Source of the DNA: Streptomyces lincolnensis
GTDB taxonomy: Bacteria; Actinomycetota; Actinomycetes; Streptomycetales; Streptomycetaceae
DNA: 64,000 nucleotides
Direction: 5' to 3'
Assembly: GCF_001685355.1 (NCBI RefSeq)
Contig: NZ_CP016438.1
Location: 3,224,001 to 3,288,000 of the forward strand
The notes under the pieces were generated by a model. That model was not told the DNA's origin, searched no databases, and saw nothing but the letters and a program-made list of their open reading frames with translations. Shown piece after piece: positions 1-8,594 of the stretch. Each line of letters starts with the position of its first letter. Position 1 is the stretch's first letter. The position numbers and the translations under genes are program-made.

Positions 1-8
1 AAAATGCG

Positions 9-662
9 TCAGCCTTGCAGCTCCCAGATCAGTAGCTCCGCCTGTGTCGTCGCCTCCGCCTCCAGGTCCTTCGCGTCTGTGATGCGGGCCGCGTCTCCGG
101 GGCCCAAGTCCGCTTCGGCCAGGCGCACTTCACCGTGTACGACGTGGACGTAGAGGTACCGCCCGTCCGGTACCGCCGTGCGCTCCCCCGCCGCCAGGCG
201 GCGTACGTGGAGCATCGCGCCCGCCTCTGGGACGGCGTACGGCGTGGAGTCCGCGATGCCGGGGACGATCTCGTACGCGGGGGTGCCGCCGGGCCTCAGC
301 GGTGCCAGCCAGGTCTGGACGAAGGTCAGGGGGGCGTCCGTGTCGTTGCGTTCCACGTGGCGGACGCCCGCCGCGGAACTCAGGCGCTGCACATCACCGG
401 GGCGCACCCGGCTCTCGTGGCCGGTGGAGTCGCGGTGGGTCAGCTCGCCCCGCACCACCCAGGTCACGATCTCGGTGTGGCTGTGGGGGTGTTCGTCGAA
501 GCCGGCGCCGGGGGCGAGGCGTTCCTCGTTGCAGGCGATCAGGGCGCCGAAGCGGAGGTTGTCGGGGTCGTAGTGCGGGCCGAAGGAGAAGGCGTGCCAC
601 GACTCGATTCCGGCCTGGGCCTCGCCGCCCCGGTAGCGCTCCGCGGCGCGCCGTACATCCAT
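9..662 (-). CDS. pirin-like bicupin protein
   Basis: 217 aa. The N-terminal cupin carries the pirin signature: HPHSHTEIVTWVVRGE at about residues 58-73, then a PGDVQ turn and RHVE at about 101-104, giving likely metal ligands His58, His60, His102 and Glu104. The family contains iron-binding oxygenases (quercetinase type) and regulators, so the substrate cannot be read here. At 217 aa it is shorter than classical pirins (about 290 aa), and its C-terminal cupin is reduced. I chose the ATG at 660-662 because the domain begins right after it; the open frame upstream has no pirin-like sequence. It is divergent from fasR, with about 90 bp between the starts. Confidence 0.8.
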   Translation of the reverse strand: MDVRRAAERYRGGEAQAGIESWHAFSFGPHYDPDNLRFGALIACNEERLAPGAGFDEHPHSHTEIVTWVVRGELTHRDSTGHESRVRPGDVQRLSSAAGVRHVERNDTDAPLTFVQTWLAPLRPGGTPAYEIVPGIADSTPYAVPEAGAMLHVRRLAAGERTAVPDGRYLYVHVVHGEVRLAEADLGPGDAARITDAKDLEAEATTQAELLIWELQG

Positions 663-751
663 CACGGCCCCCACGGTACTGCCGCGAGCCACCGGGAACA
701 CCGGCATAAAGCGCCCCGAAGGCGACCGAGCCATCCAGATAGTGCAGGCTT

Positions 752-1960
752 GTGCCCGTGCCCGAATCCGAAACCCGCCCCGGTGGCGTGCCCACGCCCG
801 ACCATCCGCACACCGCGACGCTGAGGCGCCTGGAGAAGTCGTCCGGCTCCCTCGCCGCACAGGCGATCACGCGCATGGACGAGACGTTGCCGTGGTACCG
901 GGCCATGCCGCCGGAGAACCGGTCGTGGATCGGGCTGGTGGCGCAGGCCGGTATCGCGGCGTTCACGGAGTGGTTCAGGCACCCCGACGCCCCCCAGGCC
1001 ATCTCCACCGATGTGTTCGGTACCGCGCCGCGTGAGCTGACGCGGGCCATCACGCTGCGGCAGACCGTCGAGATGGTGCGCACCACTATCGAGGTGATGG
1101 AGAGCGCGATCGACGAGGTCGCGGCCCCCGGCGACGAGGGCATCCTGCGCGAGGCGCTGCTGGTGTACGCCCGTGAGATCGCCTTCGCCACCGCCCAGGT
1201 GTACGCGCAGGCCGCCGAGGCACGCGGCGCCTGGGACGCCCGGCTGGAGTCGCTCGTCGTCAACGCCGTACTCAGCGGGGAGGCCGACGAGGGCGCCGTG
1301 AGCAGGGCGTCGGCCCTCGGGTGGAACGCCCCCGAGCATGTGTGCGTGGTGCTGGGGACCGCCCCCGACGGCGACTCGGAACTGACCGTGGAGGCGATCC
1401 GGCGGGCCGCCCGGCATGCCAAGCTCCAGGTCCTCACCGGGGTGCTCGGGGCGCGGCTGGTCGTCATCGCGGGCGGCAGCGACAGTCCGCTGGCCGTGGC
1501 CAAGTCGCTGATCGGGCCTTTTGCCGCCGGTCCGGTGGTCGCGGGGCCCGTCGTACCCGATCTGCTGGCCGCGACCCGGTCCGCGCAGGCCGCCGCCGCG
1601 GGGCTCAAGGCGTGTTCCGCCTGGCAGGACGCCCCGCGACCGGTTCTGGCGGACGATCTGCTTCCGGAACGCGCGATCGCCGGTGACCCGAGCGCTCGCG
1701 AGCAGTTGGTGGAGGAGATCTACAGACCGTTGGAGGAGGCCGGGTCCGCGCTCCTGGAGACGCTCGCGGTCTATCTCGAACAGGCGAGCAGTCTCGAAGG
1801 CGCCGCGCGTATGCTCTTCGTCCATCCCAACACCGTGCGCTACCGGCTCCGACGTGTGACTGACGTCACCGGCTGGTCGCCGTCGGATGTACGTTCGGCG
1901 TTCACGCTGCGGATCGCGCTCATCCTGGGACGTCTGGTCGACGGGGATCTTCAGCCCTAG
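752..1960 (+). CDS. fasR: PucR/CdaR-type regulator, FasR-like activator of fatty acid synthesis
   Basis: 402 aa, GTG start. The C-terminus has the PucR-type helix-turn-helix: after LEQASSLEGAARML comes FVHPNTVRYRLRRV at about residues 354-367. The middle is the GGDEF-like CdaR region and the N-terminus is the variable sensory part. It lies directly upstream of fabD in the same direction, the position of FasR in S. coelicolor, where FasR activates the fabD-fabH-acpP-fabF operon. That placement and the family support the name; no direct test can be made here. A dyad just after its stop (1963-1983) is the likely binding site. The start is uncertain, since no clear ribosome-binding site precedes it. 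Confidence 0.85.
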   Translation: MPVPESETRPGGVPTPDHPHTATLRRLEKSSGSLAAQAITRMDETLPWYRAMPPENRSWIGLVAQAGIAAFTEWFRHPDAPQAISTDVFGTAPRELTRAITLRQTVEMVRTTIEVMESAIDEVAAPGDEGILREALLVYAREIAFATAQVYAQAAEARGAWDARLESLVVNAVLSGEADEGAVSRASALGWNAPEHVCVVLGTAPDGDSELTVEAIRRAARHAKLQVLTGVLGARLVVIAGGSDSPLAVAKSLIGPFAAGPVVAGPVVPDLLAATRSAQAAAAGLKACSAWQDAPRPVLADDLLPERAIAGDPSAREQLVEEIYRPLEEAGSALLETLAVYLEQASSLEGAARMLFVHPNTVRYRLRRVTDVTGWSPSDVRSAFTLRIALILGRLVDGDLQP

Positions 1961-1962
1961 TC

Positions 1963-1983
1963 TTTTGTCGGGGCCCTACAAAA
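1963..1983 (+). promoter_or_regulatory. candidate FasR operator upstream of fabD
   Basis: TTTTGT at 1963-1968 and ACAAAA at 1978-1983 form perfect inverted arms. The 9-nt spacer is itself nearly symmetrical (GGG-G-CCC). The dyad sits in the 89-bp gap between fasR and fabD. I recall a TTTTGT/ACAAAA-type site for FasR in S. coelicolor but cannot check it. The A/T-rich arms stand out strongly in this GC-rich sequence. Confidence 0.6.
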
Positions 1984-2049
1984 CCCCCTCGTGTTCTTCG
2001 TCCCTGTCCCCACGGGCGGCCGTGGCCGTCCCCAAGAGAGAGTGTGAGA

Positions 2050-3006
2050 GTGCTCGTACTCGTCGCTCCCGGCCAGGGCGCCCAGACGCCCGGCTTCCTG
2101 ACTCCCTGGCTCGACCTCCCCGGTGTCCGCGGTGCCCTTGAGGCATGGTCCGACGCCGTGCGGCTGGACCTCGTGCGCTACGGCACCGAGGGCGACGCGG
2201 AGGAGATCCGCGACACCGCGGTGGCCCAGCCGCTGCTGGTGGCGGCCGGGCTGGCCTCCGCGTACACACTGTTCGACGACCCGGCGGACCTACCCCGCAA
2301 GGTCGGCGCCATCGCCGGACACAGCGTCGGCGAGCTGACCGCCGCCGCGCTCGCCGGGGTGCTCCCCGACGAGGAGACCCTGCGGCTGGTCCGTGCCCGT
2401 GGTCTGGCGATGGCCGAGGCCGCCGCGATCACCGCCACCGGCATGTCCGCGCTGCTCGGCGGCGACCCCGAGGTGAGCGTCGCGCACCTGGAGAAGCTCG
2501 GCCTGACCCCGGCGAACGTCAACGGCGCCGGACAGATCGTGGCCGCCGGCACGCTGGAGCAGCTCGCCGTACTGAACGAGGACAAACCCGAGGGCGTCCG
2601 CAAGGTGATCCCGCTGAAGGTCGCCGGCGCCTTCCACACGCACCACATGGCTCCCGCGGTCGACGCGCTGGCGCAGGCCGCCGAGGCCCTCACGCCCGCC
2701 GACCCGAAGCTCCCCTACGTCTCCAACAAGGACGGGCGGACCGTCGGCACCGGCGCGGAGGTTCTCTCGCGTCTGGTCGGCCAGGTCGCCAACCCGGTCC
2801 GCTGGGACCTGTGCATGGAGACGTTCAAGGAGCTCGGCGTCACCGCGATCATCGAGGTCGCCCCCGGCGGCACGCTGGTCGGCCTCGCCAAGCGCGCCCT
2901 GCCCGGCGTGCGGACGCTGGCACTGAAGACCCCCGACGACCTCGACGCGGCTCGCGAGCTCATCGCCGAGACGACCACATCTGCCGCTGACGCGGCCGGT
3001 GCCTGA
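2050..3006 (+). CDS. fabD: malonyl-CoA:ACP transacylase
   Basis: About 318 aa. It moves malonyl from CoA to acyl carrier protein, feeding chain extension in type II fatty-acid synthesis and polyketide synthesis. The nucleophile elbow GHSVGE (Ser near residue 92) and the AFHTHHM segment with the catalytic His (near 196) are intact, as is the N-terminal LVAPGQGAQTPGF motif. I prefer the GTG at 2050, which gives MLVLVAPGQ, the family's usual beginning, with AAGAGAG about 9 nt upstream; a second GTG at 2044 is possible. First gene of the fab operon; fabH follows 16 nt after its stop. Confidence 0.95.
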   Translation: MLVLVAPGQGAQTPGFLTPWLDLPGVRGALEAWSDAVRLDLVRYGTEGDAEEIRDTAVAQPLLVAAGLASAYTLFDDPADLPRKVGAIAGHSVGELTAAALAGVLPDEETLRLVRARGLAMAEAAAITATGMSALLGGDPEVSVAHLEKLGLTPANVNGAGQIVAAGTLEQLAVLNEDKPEGVRKVIPLKVAGAFHTHHMAPAVDALAQAAEALTPADPKLPYVSNKDGRTVGTGAEVLSRLVGQVANPVRWDLCMETFKELGVTAIIEVAPGGTLVGLAKRALPGVRTLALKTPDDLDAARELIAETTTSAADAAGA

Positions 3007-3022
3007 GAAGGAGCCCCGAGCA

Positions 3023-4024
3023 ATGTCGAAGATCAGGCCCAGCAAGGGCGCCCCGTACGCGCGGATCCTCGGGGTGGGCGGCTACCGCCCGACCCGGGTC
3101 GTGCCGAACGAGGTGATCCTCGAGACGATCGACTCCTCCGACGAGTGGATCCGTTCCCGCTCCGGCATCGAGACCCGGCACTGGGCGAACGACGAGGAGA
3201 CCGTCGCCGCCATGTCGATCGAGGCGTCCGGCAAGGCGATCGCCGACGCCGGGATCTCCGCCGAGCAGATCGGCGGTGTGATCGTCTCGACCGTCTCGCA
3301 CTTCAAGCAGACCCCGGCCGTCGCCACCGAGATCGCCGACAAGCTCGGCACGAACAAGGCCGCCGCCTTCGACATCTCGGCCGGCTGCGCGGGCTTCGGC
3401 TACGGCCTCACCCTCGCCAAGGGCATGATCGTCGAGGGTTCCGCCGAGTACGTCCTCGTCATCGGCGTGGAGCGGCTCTCCGACCTGACGGACCTGGAGG
3501 ACCGGGCCACGGCCTTCCTGTTCGGCGACGGCGCCGGCGCGGTCGTCGTGGGCCCGTCCGAGGAGCCGGCGATCGGCCCCACGGTCTGGGGCTCGGAGGG
3601 CGACAAGTCCGAGACGATCAAGCAGACCGTGCCGTGGACGGACTACCGTTCCGGCGAGGTCGCCAAGTTCCCCGCCATCACGCAGGAGGGCCAGGCGGTG
3701 TTCCGCTGGGCCGTTTTCGAGATGGCGAAGGTCGCCAAGGAGGCGCTGGACGCCGCCGGCATCAGCGCCGACGACCTGGACGTCTTCATTCCCCACCAGG
3801 CCAACGAGCGGATCATCGACTCGATGGTGAAGACACTCAAGCTGCCGGAGTCCGTCACGGTCGCGCGTGACGTACGCACCACCGGCAACACCTCGGCCGC
3901 CTCGATCCCGCTCGCGATGGAGCGGCTCCTGGCGACCGGCGAGGCGAAGAGCGGCGACACCGCGCTCGTCATCGGCTTCGGGGCGGGTCTCGTCTACGCC
4001 GCGACTGTCGTTACCCTCCCCTAG
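3023..4024 (+). CDS. fabH: beta-ketoacyl-ACP synthase III
   Basis: 333 aa. It condenses an acyl-CoA starter (branched or straight) with malonyl-ACP, the first condensation of type II fatty-acid synthesis. The triad is visible: Cys122 in SAGCAGF, His258 in IPHQAN, Asn289 in TTGNTSAAS. The glycine-rich end (GFGAGLVYA) is typical. The ATG at 3023 follows AAGGAG at 3008-3013 with 9 nt spacing, so I rejected a longer start that overlaps fabD. Second gene of the fabD-fabH-acpP-fabF operon; length normal. Confidence 0.96.
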   Translation: MSKIRPSKGAPYARILGVGGYRPTRVVPNEVILETIDSSDEWIRSRSGIETRHWANDEETVAAMSIEASGKAIADAGISAEQIGGVIVSTVSHFKQTPAVATEIADKLGTNKAAAFDISAGCAGFGYGLTLAKGMIVEGSAEYVLVIGVERLSDLTDLEDRATAFLFGDGAGAVVVGPSEEPAIGPTVWGSEGDKSETIKQTVPWTDYRSGEVAKFPAITQEGQAVFRWAVFEMAKVAKEALDAAGISADDLDVFIPHQANERIIDSMVKTLKLPESVTVARDVRTTGNTSAASIPLAMERLLATGEAKSGDTALVIGFGAGLVYAATVVTLP

Positions 4025-4034
4025 GCACTCCGTG

Positions 4035-4052
4035 CCGGACCACCCGGTCCGG
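4035..4052 (+). other. hairpin between fabH and acpP
   Basis: CCGGACC (4035-4041) pairs with GGTCCGG (4046-4052) over a 4-nt loop, inside the 78-bp fabH-acpP gap. No T-run follows. It may adjust relative mRNA levels, since acpP is usually needed in excess, but this is only a guess from position. Confidence 0.35.
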
Positions 4053-4102
4053 TGCGGGTTCCCTTGCCACACCCTCTGGATACATAAGAAGGAGCGCCTC
4101 AC

Positions 4103-4351
4103 ATGGCCGCCACTCAGGAAGAGATCGTCGCCGGTCTCGCCGACATCGTGAACGAGATCGCCGGCATCCCGGTCGAGGACGTCCAGCTGGACAAGTCCTT
4201 CACCGACGACCTGGACGTCGACTCGCTGTCCATGGTCGAGGTCGTCGTCGCCGCCGAGGAGCGCTTCGACGTCAAGATCCCCGACGAGGACGTCAAGAAC
4301 CTCAAGACCGTCGGCGACGCGACCAGCTACATCCTCACGCACCAGGCCTGA
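4103..4351 (+). CDS. acpP: acyl carrier protein
   Basis: 82 aa, acidic. It carries the growing fatty acyl chain on phosphopantetheine attached to Ser41, in the DLDVDSLSMVE motif (family DSL). The helix III sequence KNLKTVGDATSYI is also typical. AGAAGGAG at about 4087-4094 is a strong ribosome-binding site 8-9 nt before the ATG, fitting the high expression expected. It lies between fabH and fabF, so this is the primary fatty-acid ACP, not a polyketide one. Confidence 0.97.
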   Translation: MAATQEEIVAGLADIVNEIAGIPVEDVQLDKSFTDDLDVDSLSMVEVVVAAEERFDVKIPDEDVKNLKTVGDATSYILTHQA

Positions 4352-4426
4352 TCCTCAGGTCTCGTGCCTGCCCCGCCACCCGGCGGTGGCGCCGCTGAAT
4401 CCCGATCCGTTGGAGAAAGAATTCCC

Positions 4427-5710
4427 GTGAGCTCGACCAATCGCACCGTGGTCGTCACCGGTATCGGCGCAACCACACCGCTGGGTGGCGACGCAGCCTC
4501 CACCTGGGAGGGCCTGGTCGCCGGCAAGTCCGGAGTCAAGCCCCTCGAACAGGAGTGGGCCGCCGAGCAGGCGGTCCGTATCGCCGCGCAGATCGCGGTG
4601 GAACCCACCGAGGTCATCCCGCGGCCGCAGGCCCGACGGCTGGACCGCTCGGCGCAGTTCGCGCTGATCGCGGCCCAGGAGGCCTGGAAGGACGCCGGCT
4701 TCACCGGCAAGGCCGGGGAGGACGACTCCGACGGCGTCGTCGACCCCGACCGGCTCGGTGCGGTCATCGCCTCCGGCATCGGTGGCGTGACGACCCTCCT
4801 CGACCAGTACGACGTGCTGAAGGAGAAGGGCGTCCGCCGCGTCTCCCCGCACACCGTGCCCATGCTGATGCCGAACAGCCCCTCCGCCAACGTGGGCCTG
4901 CTCGTGGGTGCCCGGGCGGGCGTGCACACGCCGGTCTCCGCCTGCGCGTCGGGCGCCGAGGCCATCGGCTACGCCATCGAGATGATCCGTACGGGCCGCG
5001 CCGACGTCGTCGTCGCCGGTGGTACGGAGGCGGCGATCCACGCGCTGCCCATCGCCGCGTTCGGCAACATGATGGCGATGTCCAAGAACAACGACGACCC
5101 CGAGGGCGCCTCGCGTCCCTACGACAGCGCGCGTGACGGCTTCGTCATGGGCGAGGGTGCCGGTGTGATCGTCCTGGAGTCCGCCGAGCACGCCGCGAAG
5201 CGCGGGGCGCGGGTGTACGCCGAGGCGGTCGGGCAGGGCATCTCCGCCGACAGCCACGACATCGTGCAGCCGGAGCCGGAGGGGCGGGGCATCTCGCACG
5301 CCCTCCAGAACCTGCTGGACCGCACCGACCTGGACCCGGCGGAGATCGTGCACGTCAACGCGCACGCGACGTCGACGCCGGCCGGTGACATCGCCGAGCT
5401 GAAGGCGCTGCGCAAGGTGTTCGGCGACGACGCCGACCACATGGCGGTCTCGGCGACCAAGTCGATGACGGGGCATCTGCTGGGTGGTGCGGGTGGTGTC
5501 GAGTCGGTCGCGACCGTGCTCGCCCTCTACCACCGGGTGGCTCCGCCGACCATCAACGTCGAGAACATCGACCCCGAGGCCGAGGCCAACGCGGATGTGG
5601 TGCGCGGTGAGGCCCGGAAGCTGCCCGTCGAAGGGCGGATCGCCGCGCTGAACGACTCGTTCGGCTTCGGTGGGCACAATGTGGTTCTGGCGTTCCGTAC
5701 GGTGTCGTAG
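4427..5710 (+). CDS. fabF: beta-ketoacyl-ACP synthase II
   Basis: 427 aa. It elongates acyl-ACP with malonyl-ACP. The Cys-His-His triad is intact: Cys173 in SACASGAEA, His313 in NAHATSTP, His350 in KSMTGHLLGGAGG. The GTG at 4427 is preceded by GGAGAAAG at 4412-4419, and the protein then begins SSTNRTVVVTGIGATTPLG, the usual KAS II start. An upstream in-frame ATG would add a proline-rich leader and was rejected. Last gene of the fab operon, followed by a terminator hairpin at 5728-5757. Confidence 0.96.
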   Translation: MSSTNRTVVVTGIGATTPLGGDAASTWEGLVAGKSGVKPLEQEWAAEQAVRIAAQIAVEPTEVIPRPQARRLDRSAQFALIAAQEAWKDAGFTGKAGEDDSDGVVDPDRLGAVIASGIGGVTTLLDQYDVLKEKGVRRVSPHTVPMLMPNSPSANVGLLVGARAGVHTPVSACASGAEAIGYAIEMIRTGRADVVVAGGTEAAIHALPIAAFGNMMAMSKNNDDPEGASRPYDSARDGFVMGEGAGVIVLESAEHAAKRGARVYAEAVGQGISADSHDIVQPEPEGRGISHALQNLLDRTDLDPAEIVHVNAHATSTPAGDIAELKALRKVFGDDADHMAVSATKSMTGHLLGGAGGVESVATVLALYHRVAPPTINVENIDPEAEANADVVRGEARKLPVEGRIAALNDSFGFGGHNVVLAFRTVS

Positions 5711-5727
5711 GCGCCGTTAGTTGGAAG

Positions 5728-5757
5728 TGGCCCGGTCTCCTTGGGGAGGTCGGGCCA
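5728..5757 (+). terminator. fab operon terminator hairpin
   Basis: TGGCCCG (5728-5734) pairs with CGGGCCA (5751-5757), and an inner CTCC/GGAG extends the stem. It begins 18 nt after the fabF stop. There is no long T-run, as is common in this genus. Confidence 0.65.
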
Positions 5758-5807
5758 TTCGCCGTTGTGGGTTCTGTTGTTTGCCGACTGCCGGCCGGTG
5801 GGGGCTT

Positions 5808-5830
5808 GTCGCGCAGTTCCCCGCGCCCCT
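5808..5830 (+). repeat. copy 1 of dispersed GTCGCGCAGTTCCCCGCGCC repeat
   Basis: This intergenic sequence recurs, nearly unchanged, at 31801-31830, 33723-33752, 33816-33845 (inverted), 49901-49931, 58656-58681 and 58748-58777. Each copy sits just outside a gene end. This copy lies between the convergent fabF and DUF3145 genes, 8 nt beyond the latter's stop. Confidence 0.85.
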
Positions 5831-5838
5831 AGGTGGGT

Positions 5839-6333
5839 TCACACCACCTGGTGCAACCAGCGGACCGGGGCTCCTTCTCCCGCGTATCTGAAGGGCTCCA
5901 GTTCGTCGTCCCAGGGCTTGCCCAGGAGCTTGGAGAGTTCGGCCTCCAGGTCGCTCTCGCCGCGCTGGGAACGGGTCAGGGCCGCCCTGAGCCGGTCCTC
6001 GGGGATGAGGATGTCGCCGTGGATGCCGGTGACGGCGTGGAAGATGCCCAGGTCGGGGGTGCAGCTGTAGCGCTCGCCCTCGGCGGTGGGGCAGGGCTCG
6101 GCGGTGACCTCGAAGCGCAGGAGCTGCCAGCCGCGCAGGGCGGAGGCGAGTTTGGAGGCGGTGCCGGGCTGGGCCTGCCAGGAGAACTCCGAACGCCAGG
6201 TGCCGGGGGCCGCGGGCTGCCGGATCCAGTCGAGGCCGACGCGCGTGCCGAGCACCCCGGCGACGGCCCACTCGACGTGCGGGCACAGCGCGCGCGGCGC
6301 GGAGTGCACGTACAGAACTCCACGTGTCGTCAC
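5839..6333 (-). CDS. DUF3145 family protein
   Basis: 164 aa. The whole length matches the actinobacterial DUF3145 family by its conserved start MTTRGVLYVHSAPRALCPHVEW and its C-terminal WDDELEPFRYAGEGAPVRWL. The function is unknown. It has no signal peptide or membrane segment and is probably cytoplasmic. It faces fabF, the same arrangement I recall in S. coelicolor (SCO2391), so this is a conserved core locus. Confidence 0.88.
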   Translation of the reverse strand: MTTRGVLYVHSAPRALCPHVEWAVAGVLGTRVGLDWIRQPAAPGTWRSEFSWQAQPGTASKLASALRGWQLLRFEVTAEPCPTAEGERYSCTPDLGIFHAVTGIHGDILIPEDRLRAALTRSQRGESDLEAELSKLLGKPWDDELEPFRYAGEGAPVRWLHQVV

Positions 6334-6612
6334 CGGGACCTCCGGGCAGAGCGGGACAGTTTTGCAGGCTGGCGTGGCGGGTGGTGGCAGGCAGCCACGT
6401 TGAGGGCGAGGCTACCGTGCGGCGGCGCAAGGAGTGTGACGTACCGTCGGTCCCGGTGCCCCGAAACGCCCGCCATTCACCCGGCAGGACGCTGGTACGG
6501 GGGTGATCCGTTCCCACGGGAGCGATCAGGAACTCACGGGCTCCGCTCTTCGGGAACTCCCGAGCGTTGTGTAGGGGGAGGGGGAATCGTCGACCGAGGG
6601 GACCATCACCGG

Positions 6613-7497
6613 ATGCGCAAGACAGGCCATCGCTCGCGGGCCGCCGTCGCCGTCGTGACGGCGGCCGTCCTGGGCCTCGCCGGCTGTGACGCGGTCGGCG
6701 GCGACTCGTCGGCCCCCGAGGAGTCCCGTGCGGCCAAGCCGTCCCCGACGCCGGTGTGGGACAGCAGCCCCGCCTCGATGGCCGCGGTCGGCGACTCCAT
6801 CACGACGGGCTTCGACGCCTGCTCGGTGCTCGCGGACTGCCCCGAGGTGTCCTGGGCGACCGGCGACAGCGACCGGGTCGACAGTCTCGCCGTACGCCTG
6901 CTGGGGAGGGCGAAGGCGGCCACCCGGAGCTGGAACCACGCGGCGAGCGGGGCGCGGATGGCGGATCTGCCCGGGCAGATGACCCGGGCGGCCGCGCACA
7001 CTCCCGCGCTGGTCACGGTGATGGTGGGGGCGAACGACGCCTGCCGTGACTCCACGGCCGCGATGACGTCGGTGGCCGACTTCCGGGCCGACTTCCAGGA
7101 CGCGTTGGGCGCGCTGCGCCAGAAGGCGCCCAGGGCGCAGGTGTACGTGGCGAGCGTGCCGAACCTCAAGCGGCTGTGGTCCCAGGGGCGGACCAACGAG
7201 CTGGGCAAGCAGGTGTGGAAGCTCGGTATATGCCCGTCGATGCTGGCCGACGCGGACGCTCTGGACGCGGCGGCGACCGAGCGGCGGGACACCGTGCAGG
7301 AGCGGGTGGAGGCCTACAACGACGTACTGAAGCAGGTGTGCGCGAAGGACGAGCGGTGCCGGTTCGACGGGGGCGCGGTGTACGACTACCGGTTCGGCAC
7401 CGACCAGCTGAGCCACTGGGACTGGTTCCATCCGAGCGTGAACGGACAGGCGCGGCTGGCGGAGATCGCCTACCGCAAGGTCACCTCCGTGGCCTGA
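6613..7497 (+). CDS. SGNH/GDSL-family esterase-like lipoprotein
   Basis: 294 aa. A short basic start and hydrophobic stretch end in LGLAGC, a lipobox with Cys25, so it is probably anchored on the outside of the membrane. The SGNH motifs are present: GDSI with Ser62 (block I), GAND (block III) and DWFHPS near the C-terminus with the catalytic Asp and His (block V). The family hydrolyses acyl or carbohydrate esters; the substrate is unknown. The ATG at 6613 is the only start giving a proper signal peptide; the frame upstream is open only because of base composition. Confidence 0.85.
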   Translation: MRKTGHRSRAAVAVVTAAVLGLAGCDAVGGDSSAPEESRAAKPSPTPVWDSSPASMAAVGDSITTGFDACSVLADCPEVSWATGDSDRVDSLAVRLLGRAKAATRSWNHAASGARMADLPGQMTRAAAHTPALVTVMVGANDACRDSTAAMTSVADFRADFQDALGALRQKAPRAQVYVASVPNLKRLWSQGRTNELGKQVWKLGICPSMLADADALDAAATERRDTVQERVEAYNDVLKQVCAKDERCRFDGGAVYDYRFGTDQLSHWDWFHPSVNGQARLAEIAYRKVTSVA

Positions 7498-7521
7498 GAG
7501 CCGTGACCTAAAGTTCCGCAC

Positions 7522-8496
7522 ATGAACGAACTCTTCGCCACACTTTCCGACGGCACCCCGGTCCACCGCTGGACCCTGGAGCGGGCGGGGGTCCGGGTAC
7601 GGATCCTGTCGTACGGCGGGATCGTGCAGTCGGCGGAGGTCCCGGACCGGGACGGGCACGCGGGGAACGTGGTGCTGGGGTTCCCGGACGTGGACGGGTA
7701 TGTGAAGCACCCGGGGCCATACCTCGGCGCGTTGATCGGGCGGTACGCGAACCGGATCGCGGGCGGCCGCTTCGAGCTGGACCGGCGGACGTACGCGCTG
7801 GCGCCCAACAACGCGCCCAACTCCCTGCACGGCGGGGAGCACGGCTTCGACAAGCGGGTGTGGGACATGGAGCCGGCCGGTGCGCACGGGGTACGGCTCG
7901 GCCGGGTCGGTCCGCACGGCGAGGAGGGCTTCCCGGGGCGGCTGGAGGTCGCGGTGACGTACACGCTGGAGGAGTCCGGCGCGCTGCGGATCGCGTACGA
8001 GGCGGTCACGGACGCGCCGACCGTGGTGAACCTGACCAACCACAGCTACTTCAACCTGGGCGGCTCCGGGAACGCGGGCGGGCACGAACTGCGGATCGCC
8101 GCCTCGCGGTTCACCCCGGTCGACGCGGACCTGATCCCGACCGGGGCGCTGGAGGAGGTCGCCGGCTCGCGCTTCGACTTCCGTAAGGCGCGCGAGGTCG
8201 GTTCCGGCTACGACCACAACTTCGTGCTGGACAAGGGCGTGACCGGGGCTCCGGTCGAGGTCGCCGAGTTGTACGACCCGGCGTCCGGCAGGGTGCTGAC
8301 GGTGGCGACCACCGAGCCGGGGCTCCAGCTGTACACCGCGGACCATCTGGACGAGCCCTTCGCGCCCGGCGACGGCATCGCCCTGGAGACGCAGCACTTC
8401 CCGGACTCCCCGAACCGGCCGGAGTTCCCGAGCACGGTGCTGCGGCCGGGCGAGGTGTACCGGTCGGAGACGGTGTACGGGTTCGGCGCGCGGTAG
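7522..8496 (+). CDS. galM: aldose 1-epimerase (galactose mutarotase)
   Basis: 324 aa, no signal peptide, so cytoplasmic. It interconverts alpha and beta anomers of aldoses. Catalytic residues are visible: His103 in NSLHGG, His174 in TNHSYFNL and Glu289 in ALETQHFPDSPN; RYANRIA is also typical. It starts 24 nt after the SGNH gene and may be co-transcribed. A TAT-exported paralog lies at 30612-31760. Confidence 0.92.
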   Translation: MNELFATLSDGTPVHRWTLERAGVRVRILSYGGIVQSAEVPDRDGHAGNVVLGFPDVDGYVKHPGPYLGALIGRYANRIAGGRFELDRRTYALAPNNAPNSLHGGEHGFDKRVWDMEPAGAHGVRLGRVGPHGEEGFPGRLEVAVTYTLEESGALRIAYEAVTDAPTVVNLTNHSYFNLGGSGNAGGHELRIAASRFTPVDADLIPTGALEEVAGSRFDFRKAREVGSGYDHNFVLDKGVTGAPVEVAELYDPASGRVLTVATTEPGLQLYTADHLDEPFAPGDGIALETQHFPDSPNRPEFPSTVLRPGEVYRSETVYGFGAR

Positions 8497-8532
8497 AGAC
8501 CGCCGTACCCGCCCCACCCCTGGTACGTATTG

Positions 8533-8568
8533 AGCCCCGGCCCAGGGGTCAGGTCCCGGGCCGGGGCT
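8533..8568. terminator. hairpin between convergent galM and GH3 genes
   Basis: AGCCCCGGCCC (8533-8543) and GGGCCGGGGCT (8558-8568) form a perfect 11-bp stem with a 14-nt loop, in the 98-bp gap between two convergent genes. It could end transcription from both sides. Confidence 0.7.
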
Positions 8569-8594
8569 GCTTGTGGGGGAGCTGTGCTCCCGGC

